This document shows positions 28,842 to 37,070 of a stretch of 64,000 nt of DNA, piece after piece. The stretch spans positions 124,001-188,000 of the forward strand of contig NZ_AUBV01000005.1 in the NCBI RefSeq assembly GCF_000429425.1, in the 5' to 3' direction. Source of the stretch: Algoriphagus mannitolivorans DSM 15301. GTDB taxonomy: Bacteria; Bacteroidota; Bacteroidia; Cytophagales; Cyclobacteriaceae. The notes below the pieces were generated by a model. It worked only from the letters and a program-made list of their open reading frames with translations. It had not been told where the DNA came from and did no database searches. The translations under genes and the position numbers were made by a program. Position 1 is the first letter of the stretch, and the number at the start of each line of letters is the position of its first letter.

Positions 28842-29198
28842 CTAATTATTAGCTACATATACAAAGCCTTCAATGGGTTCAGGATTTCCTTTCAAAAAAA
28901 TTGGTACCAATACCCGTGAATAGTGTTCCGTATCCTCAAATTCATCCAGCTCATTCCATAATTCTGAAAGTTGAGGAGATGAAAATACCATTCCATGTAC
29001 CAGATTGGTAGGATTATCCAGTTTCAATCCCGGATAGCCCCCAGCTGTTTTCCATTCGGCATTGATCAAAGAACCAAAAATACTTGCTTCTTGCCAAGTG
29101 CCTTCAATTCTTTTCAGGAATCGTTCATTGGGCTCGCCAGGAGCAAGTGAACCATACACAAATAAGCGTTCTACAGAGGAAGAATTTTCCTGAGTCAT
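28842..29198 (-). CDS. Gamma-glutamylcyclotransferase-like (AIG2/GGCT) protein
   Basis: 118 residues without a signal peptide. The substrate-binding motif is LFVYGSLAPGEPNERFL, and a likely catalytic acid lies in WNELDEFEDTEHYSR. The fold family includes enzymes releasing 5-oxoproline from gamma-glutamyl compounds. The gene begins four bases after the stop of the membrane-protein gene upstream, so the two form an operon. Confidence 0.9.
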   Translation of the reverse strand: MTQENSSSVERLFVYGSLAPGEPNERFLKRIEGTWQEASIFGSLINAEWKTAGGYPGLKLDNPTNLVHGMVFSSPQLSELWNELDEFEDTEHYSRVLVPIFLKGNPEPIEGFVYVANN

Positions 29199-29202
29199 TT
29201 TT

Positions 29203-29529
29203 CTATTCTTTCACAAGAAATTTGAGATTCATCCCTTCAAACCAGCGGGACACGAAATTAAACAGAAAAGCTTCAACCCAGCCCAACAAAAAGCCTAGTA
29301 CAGAAAAAATCAAGGGCATGCCCAATAAGGCACCAAAAGCCAAGATCGTCCCAATGCTTAGGCCTGGAGTCTCCGTAGATTGGATCCACCCCAAAGACAC
29401 CAAAGTATCCAAGATTAATCCTCCAAAAGAATAAAGAATTCCCAATAGAAGGCCTATAAAGAGGCCCATCACGCCTTGAAATTTGGCGAAAGTCAGGATG
29501 CCAAGAGATTTAATTCGGTAGGTTTTCAT
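29203..29529 (-). CDS. Small membrane protein of unknown function
   Basis: 108 residues from MKTYRIKSLGILTFAKFQG; 15 residues further upstream are open but look like leader sequence. Two long hydrophobic segments are visible (VMGLFIGLLLGILYSFGGLI and TILAFGALLGMPLIFSVLGFLLGW), and the N-terminus starts with the basic KSLGILTFAK. The pattern resembles the DUF3566-like transmembrane family, but this is tentative. Four bases before the GGCT-like gene. Confidence 0.75.
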   Translation of the reverse strand: MKTYRIKSLGILTFAKFQGVMGLFIGLLLGILYSFGGLILDTLVSLGWIQSTETPGLSIGTILAFGALLGMPLIFSVLGFLLGWVEAFLFNFVSRWFEGMNLKFLVKE

Positions 29530-29818
29530 GCTAAAAATTGTAAGTTTCTTTAGCTGTAGTGTACTCATTCCCAAGGAAAAGGATTTGTTTTGAGAAAAAA
29601 AATCATTTGAATTTTAATATGATTCAATCTGAGTAAGACGATTTGGAGTCAATACTCTATGCTAAAGTGTTAGGGCTAGGAATTTCATTTTTTTAAATTC
29701 TTTTGTTCCGACTTTTTGATTTACCATGTCGGGCAATTAAAACCTCACTGCTGAAATGAAGAAACTGGAAATTCTATATTTTGAAGATGTATTCCAGGAT
29801 AGCAATTATCTCCGTGAC

Positions 29819-30028
29819 CTAGGAACAACATTTGCCTTCCTGCTGGATCGGAGGGCATTTGAAATCTCCATAACTGCAAAACACACAGCAATCACCTGGA
29901 AGGGGTTTGAGAATTTTTTTACAGTTTTCACATTCATAAAAAAATTGGCAGGAGTCTGTGTGCATGGTTTCAGTTTTTTGAAAACCACAGGAAGGACAGG
30001 TTAGCGTTGATTGTAATTGAACTTGCAT
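29819..30028 (-). CDS. GDCCVFCSYG motif protein
   Basis: 69 residues from the ATG of MQVQLQSTLTCPSCGF; this start lies one base after the merTP stop. It is cysteine-rich: TCPSCGF, YECENCKKIL, GDCCVFCSYGDFKCPPIQ and a final KCCS. The GDCCVFCSYG signature defines a small family that goes with mercury/metal transport genes in Bacteroidota. The paired cysteines suggest metal binding or metal transfer in the cytoplasm. No biochemical role is established to my knowledge. Confidence 0.9.
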   Translation of the reverse strand: MQVQLQSTLTCPSCGFQKTETMHTDSCQFFYECENCKKILKPLPGDCCVFCSYGDFKCPPIQQEGKCCS

Positions 30029-30029
30029 T

Positions 30030-30611
30030 TTATTTGGCTTGAGAGATGGTGTATCCTGTTTTTTCCAGATTGGATTGAATTTCTGGAAGGCTGGTTTTAT
30101 GGGGATCAAATTCTATGACCGTATTTCCTTTTTGGTAAGAAGTGGTGGATTTGATAATGCCCTGATTTTTGCTCAATTCATGTTCCACCAGAGCCTCACA
30201 TCCTGAACAAGTCATTCCCTGAATAGAAAATTCAACCTGATTTACTTGGAAAGGATTTTCCGAAAGGGATTCATTTTTGGGATTGGCCACCAGGTTGGAT
30301 GCATAAAAAGGGAAAGTCAACATCAAACCGGCAAAAACAGTTATGAGTCCTAAAAATAATCCTGAGTTTAGAAAACTGGATTTCTTTTCAGGTTCACAGT
30401 CACAGTCTAATTCAGGTTTCGGCTTTAGTTTTTGAAACCAAGCAAAGCCTAGTAGACCAAAGGTCAATAGGATTAAATAAGGCCGAAGTGGTTCTGTCCA
30501 GGAAAAAGTAGAGATAAAACTTCCAGATCCTGCAAAAATCGCCAGGATAGGGGTAATGCAACAAAGCGAGCTCACTAGAGCTGTGACTATGCTGAGAAAG
30601 ATGTTTTTCAT
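30030..30611 (-). CDS. merTP: Mercuric transport protein MerTP (MerT fused to a MerP-like domain)
   Basis: 193 residues. The first part is MerT-like with membrane segments and the vicinal cysteines SSLCCITP near residue 17. A middle segment has a DCDCEP motif and a further helix. The C-terminal heavy-metal-associated domain (VEFSIQGMTCSGCEALVEHEL) carries the CxxC metal site. MerT/MerP bring Hg(II) into the cell for reduction; no mercuric reductase gene is in this window. It forms an operon with the GDCCVFCSYG gene and has a good promoter at 30662-30692. Confidence 0.9.
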   Translation of the reverse strand: MKNIFLSIVTALVSSLCCITPILAIFAGSGSFISTFSWTEPLRPYLILLTFGLLGFAWFQKLKPKPELDCDCEPEKKSSFLNSGLFLGLITVFAGLMLTFPFYASNLVANPKNESLSENPFQVNQVEFSIQGMTCSGCEALVEHELSKNQGIIKSTTSYQKGNTVIEFDPHKTSLPEIQSNLEKTGYTISQAK

Positions 30612-30661
30612 GGTCGATATAGGTTAAGGAAAAGATAACTTTTCTTCCATTCCACTTTAGG

Positions 30662-30700
30662 CAAAGGTACTTGGATGGGGTTAATCTTGAAATTAAGATG
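30662..30700 (-). promoter_or_regulatory. Promoter and dyad upstream of merTP
   Basis: On the minus strand TACCTTTG (30662-30669) fits the TAnnTTTG -7 box, and TTTC at 30689-30692 lies exactly 19 bases further upstream, one base from TTTG. A dyad, ATCTT-GAAATT-AAGAT (30684-30699), overlaps the -33 box and is a candidate operator for a metal-responsive repressor. Confidence 0.6.
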
Positions 30701-30747
30701 ACTTTTTCCAGACTTTAATAGGGATAATAGCCACAGGGAAGTGCAAT

Positions 30748-31308
30748 TTATCGGTATTTATCATTCAGTCCGATCCCTTCCAAGATCATCGGGATGATCT
30801 TCTCCAGTCTTGATACCTTAGTTGCTTCACGCTTGGCCTCCTGAATATATTCTGCAAATTCCTTCTGCTTAAAAGGGGTGAATTCTTCGAATGCTTTTTT
30901 GAGCTGAGGATCTGATTTCAGCTTCGCTTCTAAGATATCCGGTAGGCTTAGCTTCTCAGATTTATCAGGTTTCCAAACAAGGCCTTTTTTTTCATTTTCA
31001 ATGGCCTCCTTTACAAAAGCCAAAAATTTCTCATCATCCAAATCTTCCAATCCAAGCATTCTCCATTGCCTCATGGCTTTAGTCTTTCCTTCCTGAGCAT
31101 TGATCAAAATCTCCTCGGTATCGGTCAAAAATACTCCATTGTAAAACCAAACGGCAAAATGATTCTTCATGCCAGCAAATCCCAACACGTTTTTCCCTTC
31201 AAAAGTGAATACCGGCATACCCCATTTAATCTCCTCTGTGAGTGGAGTAGTGGAGACCAGCTGTCGAAGATGATTTTCCAATTCGTTCCATTGGGTGTTT
31301 TTGGGCAT
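30748..31308 (-). CDS. YdeI/OmdA-family protein with DUF1801 domain
   Basis: 186 residues without a signal. The N-terminal ~110 residues form a DUF1801/YdhG-type domain (EEIKWGMPVFTFEGKNVLGFAGMKNHFAVWFYNG). The C-terminal ~70 residues form the OmdA/YdeI domain (LKKAFEEFTPFKQKEFAEYIQEAKREATKVSRLEKIIPMILEGIGLNDKYR). The family has been linked to bacteriocin protection and polymyxin resistance in some bacteria, but the mechanism is unknown. A second, diverged member lies at 38817-39449. Confidence 0.9.
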   Translation of the reverse strand: MPKNTQWNELENHLRQLVSTTPLTEEIKWGMPVFTFEGKNVLGFAGMKNHFAVWFYNGVFLTDTEEILINAQEGKTKAMRQWRMLGLEDLDDEKFLAFVKEAIENEKKGLVWKPDKSEKLSLPDILEAKLKSDPQLKKAFEEFTPFKQKEFAEYIQEAKREATKVSRLEKIIPMILEGIGLNDKYR

Positions 31309-31594
31309 GGGTTTGGGATTTTATGTGGTTTTTAAAGCTACCTACTCAAAAATGAAATACAAAATGAGAATGAGTACAATAAATCCCAATCTTTCAACCC
31401 TGTCCATCTTTTGGTATTAGGAGGTCTTTACCTTCTGAAATTAGAAAATACAACTATTTTGCTTTCCTGGGATAGAAAATTTAGGATCTAAAAATCAGCT
31501 AGTTAAATACAATTTTGAAAATATTTTTTATAAACCCTACAAAAAAGATAGGGTAAATAGGAAAATAAATACCTTTGCTGAAATTTCAATCAAG

Positions 31595-32317
31595 ATGAAG
31601 AAGTTTACGCTTAGTTTTTTCCTCCTTATTTTCTTTTTGGGCTTTGGTGCAAATGCCCAAAAAAATGTAGAAAAGCAAAGGCTCCTTTGGACCCGTTACT
31701 TGCTTAAAGTCAAGGTTTCTGATCAATTACAGATCCGACAGGAAGTCGAGGAGCGAACCTATTGGTTTCCCTGGAGACAGCATCAGTTGGTGATGCGGAC
31801 TCTCGTGGAGCGAAAACTCGGAAAAGGTTGGGAGGTGGGTGGAGGGTTTACCTATTTCCAGCATTCCCTTCCCAATACTCCCGATGCTGAGGTGATCCAG
31901 AAAAAGCTCGAATTGCGCCCCCAATTACAAGTGATTTACCAACAAACCTTGGCTCCCAAATTCAATCTCCAGCATCGATATTGGTATGAATGGAGGTTTT
32001 ACCAAAAAGAACCTCAGGGATTTGAACATCTGTCCAATCGAATCCGGTACCGAATGGAGCTCAGCTATACTCCTCATCCCAAAATAACCCTTAAGGCCTT
32101 TGATGAAATCCACCTTCATCTGGCCAGTAAAGTTACCTCCAATGTTTTTGATCAAAACCGGTTAGGAGGAAGCGTCATCTTCATGCCTCAACCCAATTTT
32201 GGTTTGGAATTAGGCTACCTGAATTGGTTCCAACAAAAGCCAGCCGGAAAGGACTTTTTCAGCCGGGATATCACCCGAATCACCCTTCATCATACCCTAA
32301 ACTTTGCTAAAAAGTAA
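31595..32317 (+). CDS. DUF2490 outer-membrane protein
   Basis: 240 residues with a Sec signal (FTLSFFLLIFFLGFGANAQ). The mature part contains WTRYLLKVKVSDQLQIRQEVEER and RYWYEWRFYQKE followed by alternating beta-strands, as in DUF2490 beta-barrels. A TAnnTTTG box (TACCTTTG, 31570-31577) precedes it without a good -33 partner. It is seven bases upstream of a PiT/CysP-like permease gene, so it may be the outer-membrane pore for the same anion; that link is inferred. Confidence 0.85.
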   Translation: MKKFTLSFFLLIFFLGFGANAQKNVEKQRLLWTRYLLKVKVSDQLQIRQEVEERTYWFPWRQHQLVMRTLVERKLGKGWEVGGGFTYFQHSLPNTPDAEVIQKKLELRPQLQVIYQQTLAPKFNLQHRYWYEWRFYQKEPQGFEHLSNRIRYRMELSYTPHPKITLKAFDEIHLHLASKVTSNVFDQNRLGGSVIFMPQPNFGLELGYLNWFQQKPAGKDFFSRDITRITLHHTLNFAKK

Positions 32318-32323
32318 TTTCCT

Positions 32324-33358
32324 ATGTCTGAATTACTCAACCACCTGACCATCCCTTTCCTTTTGGCTATGTTTCTGGCGATCACCATGGGTGGTAGCGG
32401 AACAGCCCCTTCTTTTTCTGCCGCTTACGGTGCATCAGTGATCAAAAGAACTCTAATCCCAGGACTTTTTGGAGTCATGGTACTGTTGGGTGCATTGATC
32501 GCCGGAAAGAAAGTGTCCCTGACCCTTGGTGTAGGATTATTAGAGCAATCTTTTTTTACTCCCATAACCACCTCCATCATTTTGCTGTCTGTGGCCTTGT
32601 CCCTGTTAGTAGCCAACCTCCTCGGGGTGCCACAAAGTACCAGTCAATCCACTGTTCTGTCTATTTCAGGGGCTGCTTTGGCCTTAGATGGTCTGAATAC
32701 GGATAAGTTATTCTATGAAATCATTCCGACATGGTTTATCCTTCCGGTGATTGCCTTTGGATTGATGTGGACATTGGTACAGGGAGTTTTTCCTCTTATC
32801 AAATCCAAGCTTTTGACGGAAGATTACAGTCACCTACAAGAACATAAAGGTTTGAAATTTGTCCTGATCGCGTCTTCACTCTATGTGGCTTTTTCCATTG
32901 GTTCCAATAACGTGGCTAATGCAGCGGCACCAATCGCCTCTTTGACCTCCAACGAGCTAGGACCCGAGGGGGCACAAAATTTCCTGCCTATTATCATCTT
33001 GTCCGTATTAATTGTGGCACCGTGTTTTGCAATCGGCAGTTCACTTTTGGGGCATCAGGTGACCGAGACAACAGGCAAAGAAATCGTAGAAGTGACACCG
33101 TTTTATGCCACAATCATTGCTTTGATTGTAGCGAGTTTGTTGCTCTTGGCTTCTCTGGTCAAAGGAATTCCTACTTCCTTGGTCCAATTGAACGGGGCTG
33201 CATTTATTGCCTTGAGTATTCGGAAAAACGGATTTAAATCCACCTTTCAAAACAAGACAGTCAGACGATTCTTCGCTGTCTGGGCAGTAGCTCCCCTCGC
33301 CGCCTTTTTGATGACATATGGGTTGATTTGCTTAGCTGAATGGATGGGATATGTGTGA
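32324..33358 (+). CDS. PiT-family anion permease, CysP-like
   Basis: 344 residues, about ten membrane segments. Two-fold family layout: the second half has the PiT motif in FSIGSNNVANAAAPIAS, but the first half has MGGSGTAPSFSAAYGAS instead of GANDxANA. This arrangement recalls the sulfate permease CysP of Bacillus rather than a classical phosphate transporter, as I remember that protein. NLLGVPQSTSQS and KGIPTSLVQLNGAA are the conserved later motifs. The substrate could be sulfate or phosphate. Likely an operon with the DUF2490 gene. Confidence 0.88.
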   Translation: MSELLNHLTIPFLLAMFLAITMGGSGTAPSFSAAYGASVIKRTLIPGLFGVMVLLGALIAGKKVSLTLGVGLLEQSFFTPITTSIILLSVALSLLVANLLGVPQSTSQSTVLSISGAALALDGLNTDKLFYEIIPTWFILPVIAFGLMWTLVQGVFPLIKSKLLTEDYSHLQEHKGLKFVLIASSLYVAFSIGSNNVANAAAPIASLTSNELGPEGAQNFLPIIILSVLIVAPCFAIGSSLLGHQVTETTGKEIVEVTPFYATIIALIVASLLLLASLVKGIPTSLVQLNGAAFIALSIRKNGFKSTFQNKTVRRFFAVWAVAPLAAFLMTYGLICLAEWMGYV

Positions 33359-33410
33359 AAAATTCATTCCTACTTCGAATAAGGTGGAGTTGGTGAATGA
33401 GCCACAACCA

Positions 33411-33956
33411 CTAGATAGCCTCCTTTTCCAATTCCCGAATCATCCCTTTCAACATGGTCGGAACAATAAGATGGTGAAAAGGTCTGACGGGTAAGAAATA
33501 CAGCTTCCCCATCCAATTATTGAAAACCACCGCGGTGGAAATGGCAAGTTCTTTTTTCATGGGATCATTTCCGTCAGTATGAATCAGCAGCGAAACCCTG
33601 AAATTAAGATGCTTGTCATCTTCGCCGAGTATCACCTCATGCTCGGTTTTTTCAAAAACCTTGAAAAGCCCTATCCGATCTCCTGGTTCACAGTTGAATT
33701 TTTCCAGTTGGCTTTGTTTGTCCTGAACTCCCTTTGGAATTTTAAGGCCTATGAGCTTTACCACTTTATTTCGGAAGGAAAATAACTTTTCCACCCAATC
33801 CGGCCCGCTTCTGAAAAAAGCCTTTCCAATTTCAGTTGCGCTGATAGTATCCTTGCTGGTCCGAACAAATCCTTCATAGCTGTCTATGTAGTCATATTTG
33901 ATGCCCTTTTGAAGGAGAATGGAGTTTTCGGGAAGCTTAGTTTTTTTGATTTTCAT
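33411..33956 (-). CDS. DUF2867 protein
   Basis: 181 residues without a signal peptide. The C-terminal part WMGKLYFLPVRPFHHLIVPTML is the DUF2867 signature; in other proteins this domain is fused behind NAD(P)-binding epimerase-like domains. The start overlaps the stop of the upstream acetyltransferase by four bases. Function unknown. Confidence 0.88.
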   Translation of the reverse strand: MKIKKTKLPENSILLQKGIKYDYIDSYEGFVRTSKDTISATEIGKAFFRSGPDWVEKLFSFRNKVVKLIGLKIPKGVQDKQSQLEKFNCEPGDRIGLFKVFEKTEHEVILGEDDKHLNFRVSLLIHTDGNDPMKKELAISTAVVFNNWMGKLYFLPVRPFHHLIVPTMLKGMIRELEKEAI

Positions 33957-34546
33957 TTTTTATAATCCAAAATGTGTTCTTTCAATTCCTCCCACTCAGC
34001 ATCCAAAATGCTATAGCACACGGTGTTTCTTCTGAACCCATCTGGTAAAAGGGTATGACTTCGCAGGGTTCCTTCATATTTTCCGCCTATTTTCTCAACC
34101 GCAATTCTGGATGGACCATTCCTTTCATCAATTCGAAACTCAACCCTTGAGGCTCCCAAAAAATCAAAAACATATTCCAGCAAAAGGTATTTGCAATGCC
34201 GGTTGAGCCCTGTCCGCTGAAATTCTTTTCCATACCAGGTCCCTCCTATTTCCAGCCGATCATCCTGGTTGGAAATATTCAGGAAACTCGTGCTGCCGGC
34301 ATACTCCTGAGCTTTTTTGTCAAAAACCACAAAAGTATAGCGGATTTTATCTCTTCTGTTTTCTATTGCTCTTTCGATATAGGTTTGGAGTAAATCTTCG
34401 GTGAAAATTGGAAAAGGAGAGTATTGGAGCAAGTCGGTGTCCTTGGTAGCCACAGGCAGGAGATTTTCCAAGTCGTCCTCTCGAATGGGCCTGAGGAGGG
34501 CGACTTCATTTTCAAAAACCAGATCTTGTTCGAAGGAAAAATTCAT
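33953..34546 (-). CDS. GNAT family N-acetyltransferase (RimJ/RimL type)
   Basis: 197 residues. VALLRPIREDDLENLLPVA opens the fold, and the acetyl-CoA binding region appears as IGGTWYGKEFQRTGLNRHCKYLLLEYVFD, with RNGPSRIAVEKIGGKYEGTLR in the last third, all as in RimJ/RimL-like enzymes. It acetylates an amino group, perhaps of a protein or small molecule. Its stop overlaps the DUF2867 start. Confidence 0.92.
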   Translation of the reverse strand: MNFSFEQDLVFENEVALLRPIREDDLENLLPVATKDTDLLQYSPFPIFTEDLLQTYIERAIENRRDKIRYTFVVFDKKAQEYAGSTSFLNISNQDDRLEIGGTWYGKEFQRTGLNRHCKYLLLEYVFDFLGASRVEFRIDERNGPSRIAVEKIGGKYEGTLRSHTLLPDGFRRNTVCYSILDAEWEELKEHILDYKK

Positions 34547-34587
34547 AGTAAGCAGGGAATAAATGGATGATTTTCTGAAGACTTATC

Positions 34588-34971
34588 TTATTCAAAGCCG
34601 GATATCACCAGTGGGTTAAAGCCCCCATAAACCATCCTTTCTGCATCGAAAATCAATCTGGAAGGATCCAACAGGGGAGCGATTAGATTCTTCATTCTTG
34701 GGTCAGAAGACACTCGCTTTATCGCTAAGTCCCGGATCTGCCGTGATTCAAAAACCGTCCAACCAAAGACAACTACCTCATCTTTTTCGGCTTTGACCAT
34801 CTCCGCAAAAGATCTGGTTCCCTCCAGCTTGGCATTTTCCCCTGCATATTCGTAATAGGCCAAGGCACCGTGTTCTTTCCAGATTTTTGCTACTTTCTCG
34901 GCTACCTGCTTGTATTCTCCTAAATGCTTTTTAGGGATCGGAAATACAAAACCGTCGATAAACTCACTCAT
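34588..34971 (-). CDS. DUF1428 protein (dimeric alpha-beta barrel)
   Basis: 127 residues without a signal. EFIDGFVFPIPKKHLGEYKQVAEKVAKIW starts the ferredoxin-like fold, and VFGWTVFESRQIRDLAIKRVSSDPRM and MVYGGFNPLVI are the DUF1428 landmarks. The family is uncharacterised and probably binds a small ligand as a dimer. Confidence 0.92.
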   Translation of the reverse strand: MSEFIDGFVFPIPKKHLGEYKQVAEKVAKIWKEHGALAYYEYAGENAKLEGTRSFAEMVKAEKDEVVVFGWTVFESRQIRDLAIKRVSSDPRMKNLIAPLLDPSRLIFDAERMVYGGFNPLVISGFE

Positions 34972-35008
34972 AGTGTTTTAGGATTTTTTTACCAGTCATA
35001 ATATACTC

Positions 35009-35308
35009 ATGGATTCTGTTGAAAATGACAAGGGAAAGGTTGAAAAAGAGGAGGAAAGCCTAGTATACCTCAAGTTTGAGTTTGGAGTACGATCTGAAAA
35101 TTGGCTGGATTTCGGAAAAAAATATAGTTGGTGAACTGGCTGTTTTGCACAAGGGATGGAGATTTTCCAATCCCAAGGTAACGGAATTAGAGGGGGACTG
35201 AATGCAATCAATCACTTCGATTGGATAGATTCTATTCAGGCAATGGTGAGATGGATTTTTTACTTCCTGCTCATTGGATTGTTTTTCTTGCTCCTTTTAC
35301 TATTTTAA
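35009..35308 (+). pseudogene. Small membrane-anchored protein frame interrupted by one TGA
   Basis: One continuous reading frame of 100 codons is broken only by TGA at 35132-35134. The first part begins MDSVENDKGKVEKEEESLVY and contains FEFGVRSENWLDFGKKYSW. After the stop it continues TGCFAQGMEIFQSQGNG and ends in a long hydrophobic helix (WIFYFLLIGLFFLLLLLF). It ends 21 bases before the DUF1593 gene. The composition is protein-like on both sides of the stop, so a nonsense mutation, a sequencing error or two tiny genes are the options. No family is recognised. Confidence 0.35.
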
Positions 35309-35329
35309 TTTTCTCAAACCCAAAAACCT

Positions 35330-36847
35330 ATGAAATTCCTATTGCCTATTTTCCTTTTGGCTGTTTTAATTGCCTGCCGGCCAAAGACAGATACTCCTAC
35401 CGAGTCTTCTTCCCAATCTATTAAGCCAAGAACCATCGTCACTACAGACGGGGAAATTGATGATGTGGATTCCTTTATCCGCATGCTTCTGTATGCGAAT
35501 GAGTTCCGCATCGAGGGCTTAATCTACTCCTCTTCCATGTGGCATTACTCCGGAGATGGAAAGGGGACAGAGTTTGTCTCAGAGATGGAAATGACCCAAA
35601 AGATGTATGGAGCAAAGACGGATCTGCGTTGGCCGGGCACGGAGTGGATGAACCCGCTTTTGGATGCCTATGAATCTGTATATCCTAAATTGAGCCAGCA
35701 TGCAGAGGGTTTTCCCACGGCTGATTACCTGAGAAGTCTAGTACGGGTGGGGAATATCGAGTTTGAAGGAGAGATGGAAAAGGATACTCCAGGTTCGGAT
35801 TTTATTAAAGAAAAACTTCTGGACGAGGATATGGAGCCGATTTACCTGCAAGTCTGGGGAGGAACAAATACCATTGCCCGGGCGCTCAAGTCCATCGAGG
35901 ATCAGTACAAAGGCACTCCGGAATGGGAAGCGGTGTACCAAAAAGTCTCGGACAAGGCGATTCTGTATGCCATCCTTGATCAAGACGCTACCTACCGGAA
36001 ATACATCTCTCCCAATTGGCCGGATTTAAGGATTTTCTACAATTCGAATCAGTTTTGGTGTTTTGCCTACTCTTGGAAAAATGCCGTTCCAGAATCTCAA
36101 CATTACCTTTTCGAAGGAAAATTTATGGGAGAGGAAATCATTGACAACCATGGACCCTTGCTCAAGCAATACTACAGCTATGGAGATGGACAAAAGCAGG
36201 AAGGTGATGATGAACATATCCATGGGGATCCCACTAAGTTGGAAAATGCCCAGTGGGGAACTTTTGGAATCTATGACTTTATATCAGAAGGGGATTCCCC
36301 GGCTTTTTTACATTTAATCGATGTCGGCCTGAATAATCTCAATCACCCGGAATGGGGAGGCTGGGGAGGACGTCTTGTTCAGAGTGCTGAGCAGCCCAAC
36401 CGCTGGGAAGATGGTAAGGAGGTTTTGGATTTCAGTCCCTATAAAAATGGCTTGGATGCAACCTATCCTCAAGTCCGATGGTTAGAGGCTATTCAGCAGG
36501 ATTTTGCTGCCCGGGCGGATTGGTGTGTGAAGGACTATGCCGAGGCAAATCATGCTCCGGTGGTGAAGGCAAAGGGCCAGGCGACACGTTCTGCCAAAGC
36601 GGGAGAAAGTATCGCCCTGGAGGTGGAGGCTTCTGATCCTGACGGAAATGAGTTGGAAACCAAGTTTTGGATCTACCGAGAGGTCGGAAGCTACCAAGGC
36701 GAGGCCGGCTTATCCGCCGCCGGAAACCAAGTGACTGTGCAGCTTCCTGCCAATGCCACCGGTCAGCTCCACGTAATTGCCGAAGTCAAAGACAAAACTG
36801 AACATCCCATGACAAGGTATGTGCGGTTTGTGGTGGAAGTAAAGTAG
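35330..36847 (+). CDS. DUF1593 lipoprotein (nucleoside-hydrolase-like)
   Basis: 505 residues. The lipoprotein signal is FLLPIFLLAVLIACRP with the cysteine at 16. The N-terminal domain resembles nucleoside hydrolases: TIVTTDGEIDDVDSFIRMLLYANEF corresponds to the DxDxxxDD metal-binding start, and LQVWGGTNTIARALKSI follows. The C-terminal ~100 residues form an Ig-like domain (SIALEVEASDPDGNELETKFWIY). Such proteins are periplasmic and linked to plant-polysaccharide use; the bond they cut is unproven. TTTAAAGTT repeats begin right at the stop codon. Confidence 0.9.
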   Translation: MKFLLPIFLLAVLIACRPKTDTPTESSSQSIKPRTIVTTDGEIDDVDSFIRMLLYANEFRIEGLIYSSSMWHYSGDGKGTEFVSEMEMTQKMYGAKTDLRWPGTEWMNPLLDAYESVYPKLSQHAEGFPTADYLRSLVRVGNIEFEGEMEKDTPGSDFIKEKLLDEDMEPIYLQVWGGTNTIARALKSIEDQYKGTPEWEAVYQKVSDKAILYAILDQDATYRKYISPNWPDLRIFYNSNQFWCFAYSWKNAVPESQHYLFEGKFMGEEIIDNHGPLLKQYYSYGDGQKQEGDDEHIHGDPTKLENAQWGTFGIYDFISEGDSPAFLHLIDVGLNNLNHPEWGGWGGRLVQSAEQPNRWEDGKEVLDFSPYKNGLDATYPQVRWLEAIQQDFAARADWCVKDYAEANHAPVVKAKGQATRSAKAGESIALEVEASDPDGNELETKFWIYREVGSYQGEAGLSAAGNQVTVQLPANATGQLHVIAEVKDKTEHPMTRYVRFVVEVK

Positions 36848-36883
36848 AGTTTAAAGTTTAAAATGTAGAGTTTAAAGTTGGGG
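36848..36883. repeat. TTTAAAGTT-type intergenic repeat, left copy
   Basis: Reads as repeated TTTAAAGTT/GAGTTTAAAG phrases. Its last 13 bases, GTTTAAAGTTGGG (36870-36882), are perfectly inverted at 37036-37048, so the 153-base spacer between them can be closed into a large stem-loop between the convergent DUF1593 and anti-sigma-like genes. Confidence 0.75.
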
Positions 36884-37035
36884 TTCAGGGGACAATTGAC
36901 GGAAGAAACCAGTAATCATTCTAGACCTTTAGTCATTAGAACACATTCAAAATTGGGGTGGAGATCTGGTTTTGACTTTGCGACTCCCACCTCTCAAGTG
37001 CACTTGTTGTTAACCTAAAGCTTATCACCTTTTAT

Positions 37036-37070
37036 CCCAACTTTAAACTTTAAACTTTACCCTTTAACCT
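37036..37070. repeat. TTTAAAGTT-type intergenic repeat, right copy
   Basis: CCCAACTTTAAACTTTAAAC and the following CTTTACCCTTTAACC. A 22-base segment (37046-37067) recurs perfectly inverted at 38258-38279, on the other side of the sigma/membrane-protein operon. Confidence 0.8.

Noticed and set aside
31570..31577. Full promoter before the DUF2490 gene
   Set aside because: The TACCTTTG -7 box is good, but no TTTG-like -33 box lies at the required distance, so a full promoter was not called.
35132..35134. TGA as a selenocysteine codon
   Set aside because: No selenocysteine insertion hairpin was recognised, and no selenoprotein family matches the frame. A nonsense mutation or two small frames is simpler.
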